Source of the DNA: Paraconiothyrium sp. Pb-2020 | Taxonomy: Eukaryota > Ascomycota > Dothideomycetes > Pleosporales > Didymosphaeriaceae | NCBI GenBank assembly: GCA_022419385.1 | Contig: JAJUBI010000004.1 | Location: forward strand, 1,717,286-1,781,285 | Direction: 5' to 3' | Length of the DNA stretch: 64,000 bases | Shown here: positions 34,161-46,186 of the stretch, one piece after another | Layout of the letters: every line of letters begins with the position of its first letter | Numbering within the stretch: the stretch's first letter is position 1 | Made by a program: the position numbers and the translations under genes | Notes under the pieces: model-generated | The model's database searches: none | What the model saw: only the letters and a program-made list of their open reading frames with translations | Told to the model about the DNA's origin: nothing

Positions 34161-36084
34161 ATGCGCTACATTTTCACGGCGAGCGCCTTCGCGGCCATCG
34201 CTAACGCGCAGACATGGTCGGTGTGCAACCCGATGGAGAAGGACTGCGATAACAACCCGGCCATCGCGAAGACCTTCGAGAGCAATTTCAAGGACGGAGA
34301 GGGCGCACTCAAGGGATGGCAGCAAACCGCAAAGGGCGCCGAGTTCACCGACGAGGGTATCGTCTTCAGCGTCAAGAAGACGGGCGACGCTCCTACGATT
34401 CAGAGCGACGGCTACCTCCACTTCGGTTACGTTGAGGTCACTATGAAGGCTGCCCGAGGCGCCGGTATCGTTTCATCCATTGTCTTGGAGTCTGACGATC
34501 TTGACGAGGTTGACTGGGAGTTCATCGGCAGCGACGCCACCCATGCCCAGATGAATTACTTCGGCAAGGGCAACACGACCGTCTACGATCGCATGATCAT
34601 GGCCGATGTTGCCAGCATTGAGGAAGTGCATAGGTATGCGCTGAATTGGACCTCCGATGCGCTGACCTGGCTCATCGACGATGCCCCTGTGCGCACCCTC
34701 AACTACGGTGATGCCAACGGCGGCAAGAACTTCCCCCAGACACCCTGCAACGTCCGCATTGGTATCTGGGCTGGCGGCGACTCAAAGGACCAGGGCACCC
34801 GAGACTGGGCTGGTGGCAAAGTCGACTACTCTAAGGCCCCCTTCAACCAGGTCGTCGAGAAGGTCAAAATCACCAACTACTCTCCCGGAAAGGAGTACGA
34901 GTGGACCGACAAGTCCGGCTCGTTTGAGTCGATCAAGGTCATTGACGGTGAGGGCGTATCCAGCGGTAGTTCCTCCAACAACACTGAGCCTTCTACTACC
35001 GAGAAGGCCGGGGAGAATGGCGCTGCTGCCACCAGCACTCCCTGCACCGAGGAGGCCACCATGAGCACCCCGCTCCCAGAGGAGACTCCCTGCGACTGCG
35101 AGGTCGAGACCGTTACCGTGACTGGCCCTCCCCCAAGCACCGAGACTTCCGATGTCCCGCAGCCCCCTCAGAGCACCCCTCCCCCACCGCAGACTTCGGA
35201 CAGCCCGCCCCCACCGGAGTCGACTAGCTGCACTGAGTCCACCACGGAGTCTGTCCCCCCACCACCTGCCACCTCCGACTCGCCACCGCCTCCTGAGTCG
35301 ACTAGCGAAGTGCCCCGCCGCCTTCTAGCACTGACGTGTAAGTCATATAAAGGGTAAAAGGAGGAACTTGAACTCTGCTGACCGTTTTCCCAGCCCGCCG
35401 CCTTCCACCTCTGATGTTCCCCCAGAGTCTACTCCCCCACCAAGCCCGCCAACTGAGAGCACCAGCGAGGTTCCGCCACCGCCGCCGGAGTCGACTTCGT
35501 GCACTGACTCGACCACCGAGTCTGTTCCCACGCCTCCTGCCACGTCTGACTCGCCGCCGCCTCCTGTGACGACCGAGGAATCCAGCACCGTTCCGCCCTC
35601 GCCTCCTCAGACCACACCCCCAACCGAGGAGAGCAGCTCCGTCCCACCGCCTGAGGAGACGCCTTGCACTGAGTCGACCGAGACTGTCCCAACTCCGCCA
35701 GCCACTTCCAACTCACCCCCTCCGCCACCAACCGAGACTACCCCAGCTCCCGAGACCTCTTCTTCCGTCCCGCCGCCAGAAGAGACTCCTTGCACTACTA
35801 CCACTGAGGTCCCTCCCCCGCCGCCAGTTGAGACATCCTCCGACAACTGCACTACCCTCGTGAGCGTCACTGTGCCGCCTTACCCGATCACTCCCACGGG
35901 CGGCATCATCGTCGACACCAGCGCGCCTCCCAGCGTCCCCTATCCTACCAACCCCACCGGGGCCATCCCCAACCCGCCCAACGGCACCAGCCCACCTGTC
36001 CAGGAATTCCCTGGCGCGGCGTCCACCAGCACTGTGAGCTACCTGCTCGCCGTCGCTGCTGGCCTCATGGTTTTCGCTTTGTAG
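34161..36084 (+). CDS. GPI-anchored cell-wall GH16 transglycosidase, Crh type
   Basis: Two exons, 34161..35335 and 35394..36084, giving 621 aa. The signal peptide is MRYIFTASAFAAIANAQ; the Met at 34161 is chosen over 34119 because it starts this peptide. The GH16 domain (~20-270) has the catalytic DEVDWEFIG with nucleophile Glu116 and acid/base Glu120, and later RIGIWAGGDSKDQGTRDWAGG, as in Crh1/Utr2 enzymes that link chitin to beta-glucan. Residues ~290-590 are a Pro/Ser/Thr-rich stalk built of degenerate repeats (PPPPESTSCTESTTESVP and variants), each with a single Cys in SCT or PCT. The C-terminus has a GPI-type signal (PGAAS then hydrophobic SYLLAVAAGLMVFAL). The intron is awkward: in the frame as written exon 1 ends VPRRLLALT and uses GTGTAA, while a GTAAGT two bases on would fit if one base were missing. 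Confidence 0.88.
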
Positions 36085-36618
36085 GCACTCTAGGAGGCGG
36101 ACATGGTGCTTCACTTCTCGGCGAATAAATTTTTAATGGTGCTGGCTTGGTGACGGGAACGCGAGTATAGACATGGAAGTGATATGCACTGGACAGACAC
36201 TTGTGTGTAATGTTTAGGTGTGGGACACATTGCGATCAGGATTTCTTGGCTGTGTATATACCTTATGCTTTTTCTTCTGTTCAACTTGAATGTCCGGCTA
36301 GGCCGGGTTACATAACTTTGATTTGGTTACACTCTCGGTTGCATTCTGGGCGTACCACGGGCGTATAGACACAATGAAAATCAAGATCATTGCACACAAC
36401 CAACACAGGTGTCTTCACATAGAAAGGCAGTGATTCCAACTCAAGTATAGCAGGTCATGAGCTTTTATAGTCACTGAGACGCGCAACTCCGATTACAGCC
36501 GGCCTAGCTTGATTTTCCATCTGGCGTTTATGCCTGATCCCCAAAAAAGACTTTCTGTTCGAGGCAACGGCTACGTCAGGTGTAGCAAAATGGGATATTA
36601 GACGGTCATGTAGAGCTA
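36085..36618. other. convergent intergenic region
   Basis: 3' flanks of the GH16 gene and of the minus-strand gene. There is nothing beyond AT-rich terminator-like sequence (aataaatttttaat at ~36124). Confidence 0.5.
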
Positions 36619-37206
36619 CTAATTAAGCATCCGGTGCATACCTCCGTTGGAGACTGTTCTACTTCTTGAATTGCAATTGTAAAGCGGAAAGAGCTTCTTC
36701 TCCTTGTAATCATTAGGAGCGCATAGCAGAGGCATAAGGTACTTACCCCCAAATGGATCTACAAGGATCGCATTCTCTTCTGCGATCAAACAGCCGCCCC
36801 CGAACTTGAGCTTGTGCTCACCGCCTTCCTCAAACACAGTCACTGCATGCAATCTCGTTGCAGGCTCTGTGCCTTCCTTGAACCAAGAGATCTTCTTTGG
36901 CAACATACTCCGGTCCTCGGTGAGATTTCGGCCCAGGATCCAGTCACCGGACACCAGTCGGCCATCCTTCAACGTGAAGGTCGCCGGTTCAGAGCCGAGT
37001 TGCGCCTGGACAACATTGTCGGCGTTAGGGGTGACGGGAGCAACTGGTTTCCCATTGATATGAATGGTGAAAGGCTCAGTGAGACTCTCCATCTTCAACT
37101 GTCGGCGGGCGAAAATCGGCGATGGTAATGGCCAGGATAATGTGGTAATGCCAACAAAGAGTAGGCACACCAAGAAAACAGGACCGCTTTTAGGCAGAGC
37201 GAGCAT
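36619..37206 (-). CDS. small putative secreted or membrane-anchored hypothetical protein
   Basis: A single open frame of 195 aa. The first ~30 residues (MLALPKSGPVFLVCLLFVGI) form a signal peptide or N-terminal anchor, followed by an RRQ site. The rest is beta-rich in pattern: FTIHINGKPVAPV, FTLKDGRLVSGDWILGR, HAVTVFEEGGEHKLKFGGGC, ILVDPFGGKYLMPLLC, FPLYNCNSR. Three cysteines lie in the mature part. I do not recognise a named family. The repeated strand-turn pattern suggests a small extracellular beta-sandwich. The length and clean signal make it likelier than the 80-100-codon frames opposite. Confidence 0.6.
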   Translation of the reverse strand: MLALPKSGPVFLVCLLFVGITTLSWPLPSPIFARRQLKMESLTEPFTIHINGKPVAPVTPNADNVVQAQLGSEPATFTLKDGRLVSGDWILGRNLTEDRSMLPKKISWFKEGTEPATRLHAVTVFEEGGEHKLKFGGGCLIAEENAILVDPFGGKYLMPLLCAPNDYKEKKLFPLYNCNSRSRTVSNGGMHRMLN

Positions 37207-38377
37207 GGGTCAAGGGCGTGGGCGTTGAGTGATGAAGACGGATGAATCTGCGGCTGGATTCTGCAAATATTGTAGTGATCAGGGACGTAAGCAAAGAGCG
37301 CTACTTGTTTCGTGGGAGGAATGTGGAGTAAGAAAGTTGGGCTTCGCCACTAGTCCGAGAAACGTCCCTATAGTATGTTAGCGCCATGGCTCTCTATAGT
37401 AGAAACACGGCCACCTGCCCAATTGCGCCACCACCCCGGCACCTTCCAAACGCGTCCTCCATCGCTTCCTTTTCGCCCACTCAAGAGCCATCTTGGAGGC
37501 CAAGATATACCGCCGTCTGGGCGATGTTTCCTCCGGCTCCAATACTACGACCGCACAGCAATGTCATCGGAGCCAAGAGATGCCGCCTGAAGCTTGCACT
37601 GCGCCAAAGAGTTGGGCGAGTGTACCGCAAGGCGGCGACTCTTCCACTTCGCGCTTTGGCTGATGCCATGTTCAGGTATGGAAAGCACCACAATCTTCAG
37701 ACCAAGTCCAGTGCTATAGAAATATGAGTAAAAAAAATAAAAGATAGAGCTGCTAAACAGGGCCAAGAATAAGCTCACTTGGCCATCAGCCGAGCTACTT
37801 ATGCTGGACTAGCCCACGTTGCGGTGATCGTCCAAGCAATGCGGTGTATACACCACCCCCATGTTCGTATTTGCGCATCCCTCCTGTTATCTGCGATCGG
37901 CAGCAGCATCTTGGGCTATCTCCCGCTCGTTCGTCTAATCAAATGACCCTAGATTCTCGGTTCACACTCCTATTCATGCATGACTTCGGGGACCTAACTG
38001 TCGAGGCGAAGATAAGACAAAATTCACCTTCCGCATCTGCTTCAATACCGACCATGTGTGATCACTCAGACATTCAGGTACATGCTATAGCCAATGGCGG
38101 CCCTGATCTGACTTACACGCCCCTGGCATGACCCCATAGTCGATGAACTGGATAGAACATGTTTGGAAGGACCTTCACTACGACACCTTGGTACGGGCTC
38201 GGCCGGTTTGTGAGAATCCTGGGCAAGAGCAACCGTTGTGTCAGTCTATACGATCAGGCTGAAAGCCACTACTGATATAAATTGCACGAAGGTCTTCTCA
38301 GGTTCTCTATCCAGTCGCTCCATTCGCTTCAGGACCAGCTCCCATCGCTCTTCAGACCTCTCCGAAAGACCTACAAT
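37207..38377. other. divergent intergenic region with the trypsin promoter
   Basis: No gene is seen; the frames at 37375-37778 overlap on both strands without motifs. A TATAAA at 38276-38281 sits ~97 bp before the trypsin ATG. Confidence 0.5.
38276..38281 (+). promoter_or_regulatory. TATA box of the trypsin gene
   Basis: A perfect TATAAA 97 bp upstream of the start codon at 38378, followed by a CT-rich leader (ctatccagtcgctccattcg). Confidence 0.55.
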
Positions 38378-39251
38378 ATGCAGCTCAAGAACCTTTTCCT
38401 CGCGCTGCCAGCCGTTCTCGCGGCTGCTCTGCCTACAGCTGAGCCTCAGGATGATTTCTCCGTCCAGATCGTTGGTGGCTCTGCCGCCACCGCCGGACAG
38501 TTCCCCTACATCGTCAGTGTCCAGGTCTCCGGCTCGCACTACTGCGGAGGTTCCTTGTTGAATGCCAACACTGTCATCACGGCTGCCCACTGCGCCACTC
38601 GATCGGCCTCGTCGTACACCATCCGTGCCGGAACTCTTGTAGGTTTTTCCATGCAATATCGAACATGCAATTCTCAATGCTAACATACACATAGACTTGG
38701 GCCTCCGGAGGCGTCACGTCCAAGGTTTCGCAAGTGATTGTCAACCCCTCTTACTCAGGTAATAATAACGACATTGCCATCCTCAAATTGTCCACCTCGA
38801 TCCCCACAAGCTCGACCATCAGCTACGTCAGCCTTCCGGCCTCCGGCTCCGACCCCGCTGCCGGCTCTTCTTCCACTGTTGCTGGATGGTATGGAATCTG
38901 ATCCCCCATGATCTCTCGATAACGTCTAATACATAACACAGGGGAACCACGACCTCCGGCGGCTCCTCGATCCCCGCTTCCCTCCGCTACGTCACCGTTC
39001 CTATCGTCGCCCGCTCGACATGCCAGTCTGAGTATGGCACATCCTCGATCACCACCAACATGGTTTGCGCTGCCGAGGCCGCTGGAGGAAAGGACTCTTG
39101 CCAGGGTGACTCTGGAGGTCCTCTCGTTGCTACTGGCACGAAGACCCTCATTGGTGTTGTTTCCTTTGGTAACGGGTGTGCTCTCCGCGGATACGCTGGT
39201 GTGTACACTCGCGTTGCTACCCAGCTGTCTTTCATCAACTCGAATGCATAG
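38378..39251 (+). CDS. secreted trypsin-like serine protease (S1)
   Basis: Three exons: 38378..38638, 38695..38888, 38942..39251, with introns of 56 and 53 nt, giving 254 aa. The signal peptide is MQLKNLFLALPAVLAAALP, followed by a short propeptide that ends before IVGG (31-34), the activation site. The catalytic triad is His71 in TAAHC, Asp113 in NNNDIAIL, and Ser209 in DSCQGDSGGP. Asp203, six residues before the Ser, is the S1-pocket Asp that gives trypsin (Arg/Lys) specificity. Six cysteines fit three disulfides. This matches fungal extracellular trypsins, often expressed during growth on protein or in host tissue. The Trp at exon 2/3 is split by the intron, which confirms that junction. 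Confidence 0.94.
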
Positions 39252-42200
39252 ATAGTGTATTGATCAAAAGTCCGAGGATCGGGGGACTGATGAGGTTCAG
39301 GTCCGCAGTGCTATCTGGAGCTCGGACATTGGACGTCGCGATGGCACATTAGATGAGAAATGATTGGCGATGGCATCGGGGTCTATCTGTGGGAGCTGAT
39401 TCTGTGCGATGGAGCACTATTTGAAAATTGAATTCACTGCAATGACTATAAAACCACCGACAGAAGTATCTGTTCCTTTCACGCTTTGCCCGAACATGAC
39501 TCATTCTTTCCCGCTGTGCTCCCACGCTCTTCCTTCGCATTCAAAGTTGCAAGGCACCGTGCTAGTCTCACAGGGTTCTGCTCCACACCTGATTGACGTT
39601 CATCATGTGCCACAAGCGATACTGTGATCATTGGGTGCAAACCGCCGAAGACTGAGTGTGCTGGGCCGATCTTAAGAGTGGGTGGTATCAGTTTGGGAGG
39701 TCGGATCGATTAATGCCATTGCAGATGCGTTGCTTGGAGGTTGAAATAGACGTTGAGGCGGGAAGTGTACATTAGATTTGAACATGGGTGGCTTGTTGCA
39801 AGCTAGGATTCCACGCAGGGGAGATAAGATGACTGGATGTTGTGCAGATGTGGTACGCGTCGCCTAACTCAGTCTGACTGCCCGCCCACCCCGCGAATCC
39901 CTTCATCCATACCAAATGCTTGCGATTCTTGATGTACGATCATGCCAATCGGGTAGTAGGATGATCATGAGTCATGTGCTACAGAAGATGCCAAGCTTGA
40001 ACCTGGATCTCCTCCGGCATACCCACTACGCGGAGTCGCCCAGAGCCCGTTATCAGATGCTTGGCTTCGAACGCTCGTCATATGGTACCGGGTCTAACCC
40101 AAGCAAAGATTGGTATCTGACCATAACATCAGGCTTTTCCACCTCCAATTCCTCAATGTATCTTCGTTAAAGCATGCTCTACCCTCCAAAACAGCCCCAG
40201 CCGCGCTCTCCCTACTTCATTACCGCTTCAGAGTCATGCCAAACCGTCACTCTTCACCCTTTCTCCGTTCACTTTCTAAAAAAAAAAAAAACTTCCCGCC
40301 CTCCCAAGTCTTCCCTATCCCACTCCGCATAACTCCCCTTCACCTCCTTCTCCAACGCCCTAGCCTGGCATCCCGCGACCGCCTCATTGTACTGCCCTAT
40401 TATATGGACCGAACGCGGTAGATAGCAACGCCAGGTTGTTTCTACGGCGCTGGAGAGGGTGGGGCTGGAAGGGGGGGACGCGGTGGGGGTGCCTTTGATG
40501 GTGCAGGAGTGACTTTTAGACTTAGATGAGGAGTGTGACAAGAGGCTGGATCTGCGACCGGAAGTTGCGGCGAGCAGAGGCTCGCGTTGTGGTACTGTGG
40601 GAGTGTCATGAGAAACCTTGGTTATACGGCAGTTTATTGGGCTTGAAAGGCACTGGCAAGGGCGGATGGTCTGGTGCTAAGCGGTGGGATAACGAGTGTC
40701 TAGAGACGTGTTCATTGTTATTGTGCTAGAAATTTGGAGCGCATAGAGAAGATCGGTAAGCCTTGGGCTCGCATTGTACTGCTGTACGTGGGCGTGTGTA
40801 GTGTATTCCCCAGTCACTGAACTCGCGCTCCGTTGCTAGAGTTGAAATCACGTATATGCGGTGTACAGACGTTGAGATTGCCATGGCGAGTGAGCAAAGG
40901 TCATGTGTCGGACATCTGTGAGTTGGAGCAATGCGCAAGGAGTGGCTCTAGTGTCTTTTGCATCGTAATTTGACGATCCGGGGACATATTCAACGAAATT
41001 GTTGAGTGCGTATGCGAGGCGAAGCAATAAAACCTGGGTCGCTTCAGCATCGTACCGTAAAACACATTAGACAAACTTGCTGCTCCTACATGTACGCCTA
41101 CATACGATAAAAGACCTCTGCGGCGCGAACCCGACCCAGTTCCAGCGTGATTGAGCTCGGTTGCAATCGCGGCTGCAAAGATCGCGGGGCAGTCTCATTG
41201 GGATTGGCGCGCTTCTTTTTGTGCATTGGTTGTACATGATCCTCCTTCTCGTCGTCATGGCTCATAGATGTGCTTGAATATTGCTCTGTTGTCTGGATTA
41301 GCGAAGACCTTGACCGATCATGCATTTGTGAGTCACGCTTTTCCGTATACTATGGTATCACAATTGCACATAGTACAGGTTCTGCTAACCTCGAGTCAAT
41401 AAAGGGAACGTACGTGAAGGCCCACCGTCTCTGACTTCGGCCCACCGTTGCTCATGAACTTTGCAGTCGCGTGCTTCTTTGTGTCTGGCAGCTCTGTGGG
41501 TGCGTCTGTCGGTCAAGTAGGTGTTGAGGCGAGACAAGAGGGCGCTGATTGCGCTGCAGACCATGGCGGCGGAAGTGACGTGGTGGTGGAAGTTTGACTC
41601 GCGCTTGGAAATGGGGAGAATCGCGTCGTCTCTGCGCTTAGGTTGCGTCTTCAACGATTAGGGCTACGTGAGGCGAGTGGAACGCGTAAGGTCCTCATAA
41701 GGACTCATTGCATGAGTAATCCGCGGGTTGTAGACTGTTGGGATGAAAACCGGGGAGAGATGTTGATCCAAGAAGCTGGAACCAGGGCTCATGACCTTGC
41801 CTGTATGCAATATACGTCGGGTATGAATGGTCAACCCTCAACAGTCGAAAGCTGACCACCTCTCCCAATCGTGCCCATCCACAGCTAGGTACACAGAGAG
41901 TGCTGCTCGGCGCCCAAATGTGCAAGAGTAAGAAAAAAAAAGGCAAGGAAGGAAGGAAGGAAGGGAAGAGGAAAAGGGTTCGAAACTGAGACACAGCTGG
42001 GAAGAAGCCGTCAGATGTGAAGGTCTGAAAATAGTGAGTATACTTGGGTACCGGTATGGTATAAAGAGTGCCGAAGCCGAGTTTGTTCACAGGAGCAACG
42101 AGCAGTCCGTTGACTGTGCTGTGCGCCCCACTCGCGAAGGCGTTTGAAGTGAAAGTGCAGTTCGTTTGAATATGTCACTATACAGGTATCGGTAGAGAGA

Positions 42201-42451
42201 GTATCCGACGTGCATTCAACATTTTGTTGTCGAGTAAACACGGCGCCCAGTTGAGGGGTGACGCGCACAGCACGGCGGACGGTTTCTCCGGGCTTGGCAA
42301 ATCGCGGGTCCAGCGACAGTCGCGTCGCGTCTACTGCGGGCATTCACGACGTCTGGACGAACATGTCCTGACCGCCCACGCACACCTGTAGCAACCTGCA
42401 TCACGCGCGAAGGGACGAATTGACGCATCGCCCGCCCGCGCAGCCGCCATA
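39252..42451. other. 3.2-kb intergenic region, one doubtful minus-strand frame pair
   Basis: Mostly featureless. A run of 14 A occurs at 40278-40291, and a GGAA microsatellite at ~41945-41964. On the minus strand two adjacent frames (41654-41385 and 41325-41098) have protein-like, basic, His-rich composition, including MHKKKRANPNE, and could be exons of one small gene. I could not find a splice pair that joins them in phase, so no CDS is called. Confidence 0.4.
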
Positions 42452-45400
42452 ATGGGCCACATCAAGCACATCACGATTCAAGGGTTCAAGACATACAAGA
42501 ATCAGGTCAAGACCGAGTCCTTCTCGCCCAAGAGCAACGTCATTGTCGGTCGCAATGGCGCCGGTAAGACGAACTTCTTCTCGGCGGTACGCTTCGTACT
42601 GGGCGATGATTATGAGAACATGAGCAAAGAGGAGCGCCAGGCGCTGCTGCATGTACGTTGACTTAGGCTTGCGACAAAAAGAACAAGTGCTCACAGGCGC
42701 AGGAAGGATCTGGCGCCCCAGTGCAGTCGGCCTACGTTGAGGTGGTCTTCGACAACAGTGACGGTCGCTTCCACAACAGTAAGGACGAGTTCACCCTCCG
42801 GCGCACTATCGGCTTGAAGAAGGACGAGTTCTCCATGGACCGCAAGAACGCGACTCGCCGCGAAGTCAATGAGATGCTCGAAGCTGCCGGCTTGTCGCGA
42901 TCGAATCCCTTCTACATTGTGCCCCAGGGCCGCGTGGCTACACTCACAAACATGAAGGACGAGGAGCGGTTGAACATGCTCAAAGAGATCTCGGGATCCA
43001 GCGTGTATGAGAAGCGTCGCGCCGACAGCCTGAAACTGATGAACGACACGGATAAGTCGTGCGAGCGCATTGACGGTCTCGTCGACGACATCAACACCCG
43101 TCTGCAGGAGCTGGAGGGCGAGAAGTCGGAACTCGAGGCCTACAACAAGAACGACCGCGAGCGCCGTGCCATTCTACATACCCTGAACACACGCATCGAG
43201 GAGCGCCTGGAGACCGATCTCAATCGGATAGAGGCCAGGAGACACAATGGCGCAGCGGATGTTGACAATCAAAAGGCTGTGTTTGTGCAAAATGAGCTGG
43301 AGATGGGCCAGATTACAGATAGGATCACGGAGCTACAAAGCGAAGTCGACTTGTTGACAGCCGAGCGAGTCCGTCTAGAAGACGATCGACGTAAAGCTTC
43401 GCGGCAAAAAGCCGCCATCGAGCTCGAGCTCAACGATCTCACCGACGGCCAATCAGCTGCAAAGCAGACCCAGAAACAACGTGACAGGGAGCTGGCGCAG
43501 GTGCGACACGATATTACCGCCCGCGAGAATGAGCTCTCGGGGCTGCTGCCCGAGTATACTACAAAGAAGGAAGAGGAGGACAATGTCAATTCCCAACTGG
43601 CCGAAGCCAGGGGACAACAGAAGCGCCTCTTTGATAAACAGGGCCGAGGCGCCTCATACTCCAACAAGAGGCAACGCGACGATGCGCTCCGGACGGAAAT
43701 CGACGGCATCACAATGCAGTTGGCGACTAGAAAGTCCGTGCAGATGCAGACTGATGACGATATAAAGGAGCTTCGAGGGGACATTGAAACCCTGGAGACG
43801 GAAATCTCCGATCTGGATGCCAACCTCTCCAACGAGGGCGACAGCACTATCGGCCATGGAGAAGCCGTTCAAAAAACCAAGGATGCTCAGCAAGTGCTTC
43901 TCGACAAACAATCAAATCTGAACCGTGAGCAATACAGACTGCAGTCGCAGGTCCAAAACGCAAGCACGCAGTTGCGACATGCCCAAAGCAGCCTCAATCA
44001 CTTGTTAGACCACGCGACCAGCCGCGGTTTAGAGACCTTGCAACGGCTGAAGGAAAGACACAACTTGACCGGCATCTATGGTACGGTGGCAGATCTGATC
44101 CAGGTTCCCGCACCTTATAAGATTGCTACAGAGATAGCTGCGCAGGCATCTCTGTTCCACGTTGTTTGTGACACCGACGAGACCGCAGCGAAGTGCATAT
44201 CGTTACTCAACAAAGAGAAGGGAGGTCGTCTCACCTTCATGGCGCTGAATCGCGTCAGCCCACGTAGTACACAGATTCCTCAGACCGCTGATGCGCAGCC
44301 ATTGTTACCAAAGCTTCGATACGATCCGAAGTTTGAGAAGGCTATCAAGCACGTATTTGGCAGAGTTGTCGTTTGTCCAGAGCTCAGTATTTGTCAGAGC
44401 CTTGTAAGAACGCATGAAGGAGTCCTAGCCCTTACCCCAGACGGCGACCGAGCACATAGGAAGGGTGGATACCATGGTGGATACTTCGATCCCAGCAAGT
44501 CCAAGATCGACGCATACAACAAGGCTGCCGATCTCAGACTGCAAGTCGAAGAATTGGTAACCCGTGAAAGTGAGATCAGGGACGAGTTGGACAGCCTTCG
44601 ACAACAGGTCACCACTGCGGCGAGCGAAGTTCGCAAGGCCGAGTACCAAAAGAATCATGCCGAGGACAGCTATATCCCTATGAGGCAACAATTACGCACA
44701 AAACAAGCAGAGTTGCACCATAAAAAAGACCGACTCGAGCGTTTCCAGCGAAACGCAACGCAGATTGCGCAAGACATCAATAACCTTGCCAGTCAGCAAA
44801 GTGACCTTGAGGCGGAGCTTGCATCTGATTTCAAGAAGGCGCTGACAAAGGATGAGGAAGAGCAGTTGCAGTCTCTGGGTGGAACCATCAGAGAACTGAA
44901 CAAACGACTCTCCGAAATCACATCGCAGCGATCGGACCTGGAGAGTCGAAAGGCGGAGATTGAGGTCGAGCTTCGTGAAAGCCTGCGACCAAGGCTTGAC
45001 CAACTGCTGGCTCAACAAAGCGGCTCAGGCGATGGCGGAAACCAGTCAACACGGTTGAAGGAAGTTCAGCGACAACTCAAGGTTGTCGATAGGTCGATTA
45101 CAGACCTTGACCGGCAAATACATGAGCTGGAGAGCTCACGCGACGAAGCCAGCTCGCAGCTCACAGAGCTGGAAGCCTCGTGGGCTGAAAAAGAGCAAGT
45201 GAATCGCAAGATCGCAAAAGCTATAAAAAACCACCAAGGCAACCTGGACAAGAACATGCAGAAGCGTGCCGAGCTCAGGAAGCAATTGGATGAGGTGCAG
45301 CGAGATCTACGCGATCTCGGCACGCTGCCAGAAGACATCTACCGCCGGTACGCCAAGTGGTCTGAAGAAAAGGTAGATTCTGTCCTCGCTATACTTCTAG

Positions 45401-46186
45401 CCAAGCTAACATAGTACAGCTCGCCAGCGAACTCGAGAAGGTCAACAAAGCCCTCCGAAAGTTCAAGAACGTGAACAAGAAAGCCTTCCAACAATACGAA
45501 GATTTCACCAAACGCCGCGAACAACTAATTCACCGCCGTGGCGAACTCAACACCTCGCGCGAATCCATCGAGAACCTCATCGAAGTGCTCGACCAGCGCA
45601 AAGATGAAGCCATCGCCCGTACGTTCAAACAAGTGTCAAAATACTCTCTGAGGCTTCGTGCAACTTGCCCGCGGGCAAAGGACGACTTATTATTCAGCGG
45701 CGCTCCGACCCCGTGAAGCGCGCCGTGGCGATGACGATGCTGAAGAAGACGCTCGACGAGCTAAGGGCGCCTCGGTTGAAAACTACACGGGTCGGCATCG
45801 CCGTGTCCTTCAATTCAAAGCACGACGAGCAGCAGCGCATTCAGCAGCTTTCTGGCGGCCAGAAGGCGCTGTGCGCACTCGCCCTCGTTTTCGCGATCCA
45901 GCAGTGCGACCCCGCACCTTTCTACCTCTTCGACGAGATCGATGCGAACCTCGACGCGCAGTATCGCACTGCTGTGGCAGAGATGCTGCGGAAATTGTCG
46001 GGTAAGGGCGGGGAGAGCGGCGAGGGCGGAGGCCAGTTCATCTGCACGACATTTAGGCCCGAGATGGTGCAAGTGGCGGATAAGTGCTATGCTGTCAGTT
46101 TTGTGAATGCGAGTAGTAGAATTGATGTGTTTGATCGGGAGGGGGCATTGGATTTCGTTGAGACGAGTCAGAGGCCGGGGGCTTAG
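42452..46186 (+). CDS. SMC3: cohesin subunit SMC3, with an apparent frameshift
   Basis: Exons 42452..42652, 42703..45372 and 45420..46186, ~1,210 aa, normal for SMC3. The first intron (50 nt) uses the second of two AGs, giving the conserved ALLHEGSGAPVQSAYVEV. Features: Walker A GRNGAGKTNF; LRRTIGLKKDEF with the Lys-Lys pair acetylated by Eco1 in cohesin; two long coiled coils; a hinge (~450-600) with GGYHGGYFDPSKSK; ABC signature LSGGQKAL; Walker B PFYLFDEIDANLD. It holds sister chromatids together in the nucleus. The frame breaks at 45643-45670: EAIARTFKQVSK is followed in a different frame by PAGKGRLIIQRRSD. Scattered missing bases would restore a normal FSEVF..LVPAG reading. SMC3 is essential in characterised fungi, so sequence error is the likeliest cause. 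Confidence 0.93.

Noticed and set aside
41098..41654. Two adjacent minus frames that might form a small basic protein
   Set aside because: I could not find splice sites that join them in phase. Kept only as a note in the intergenic entry.
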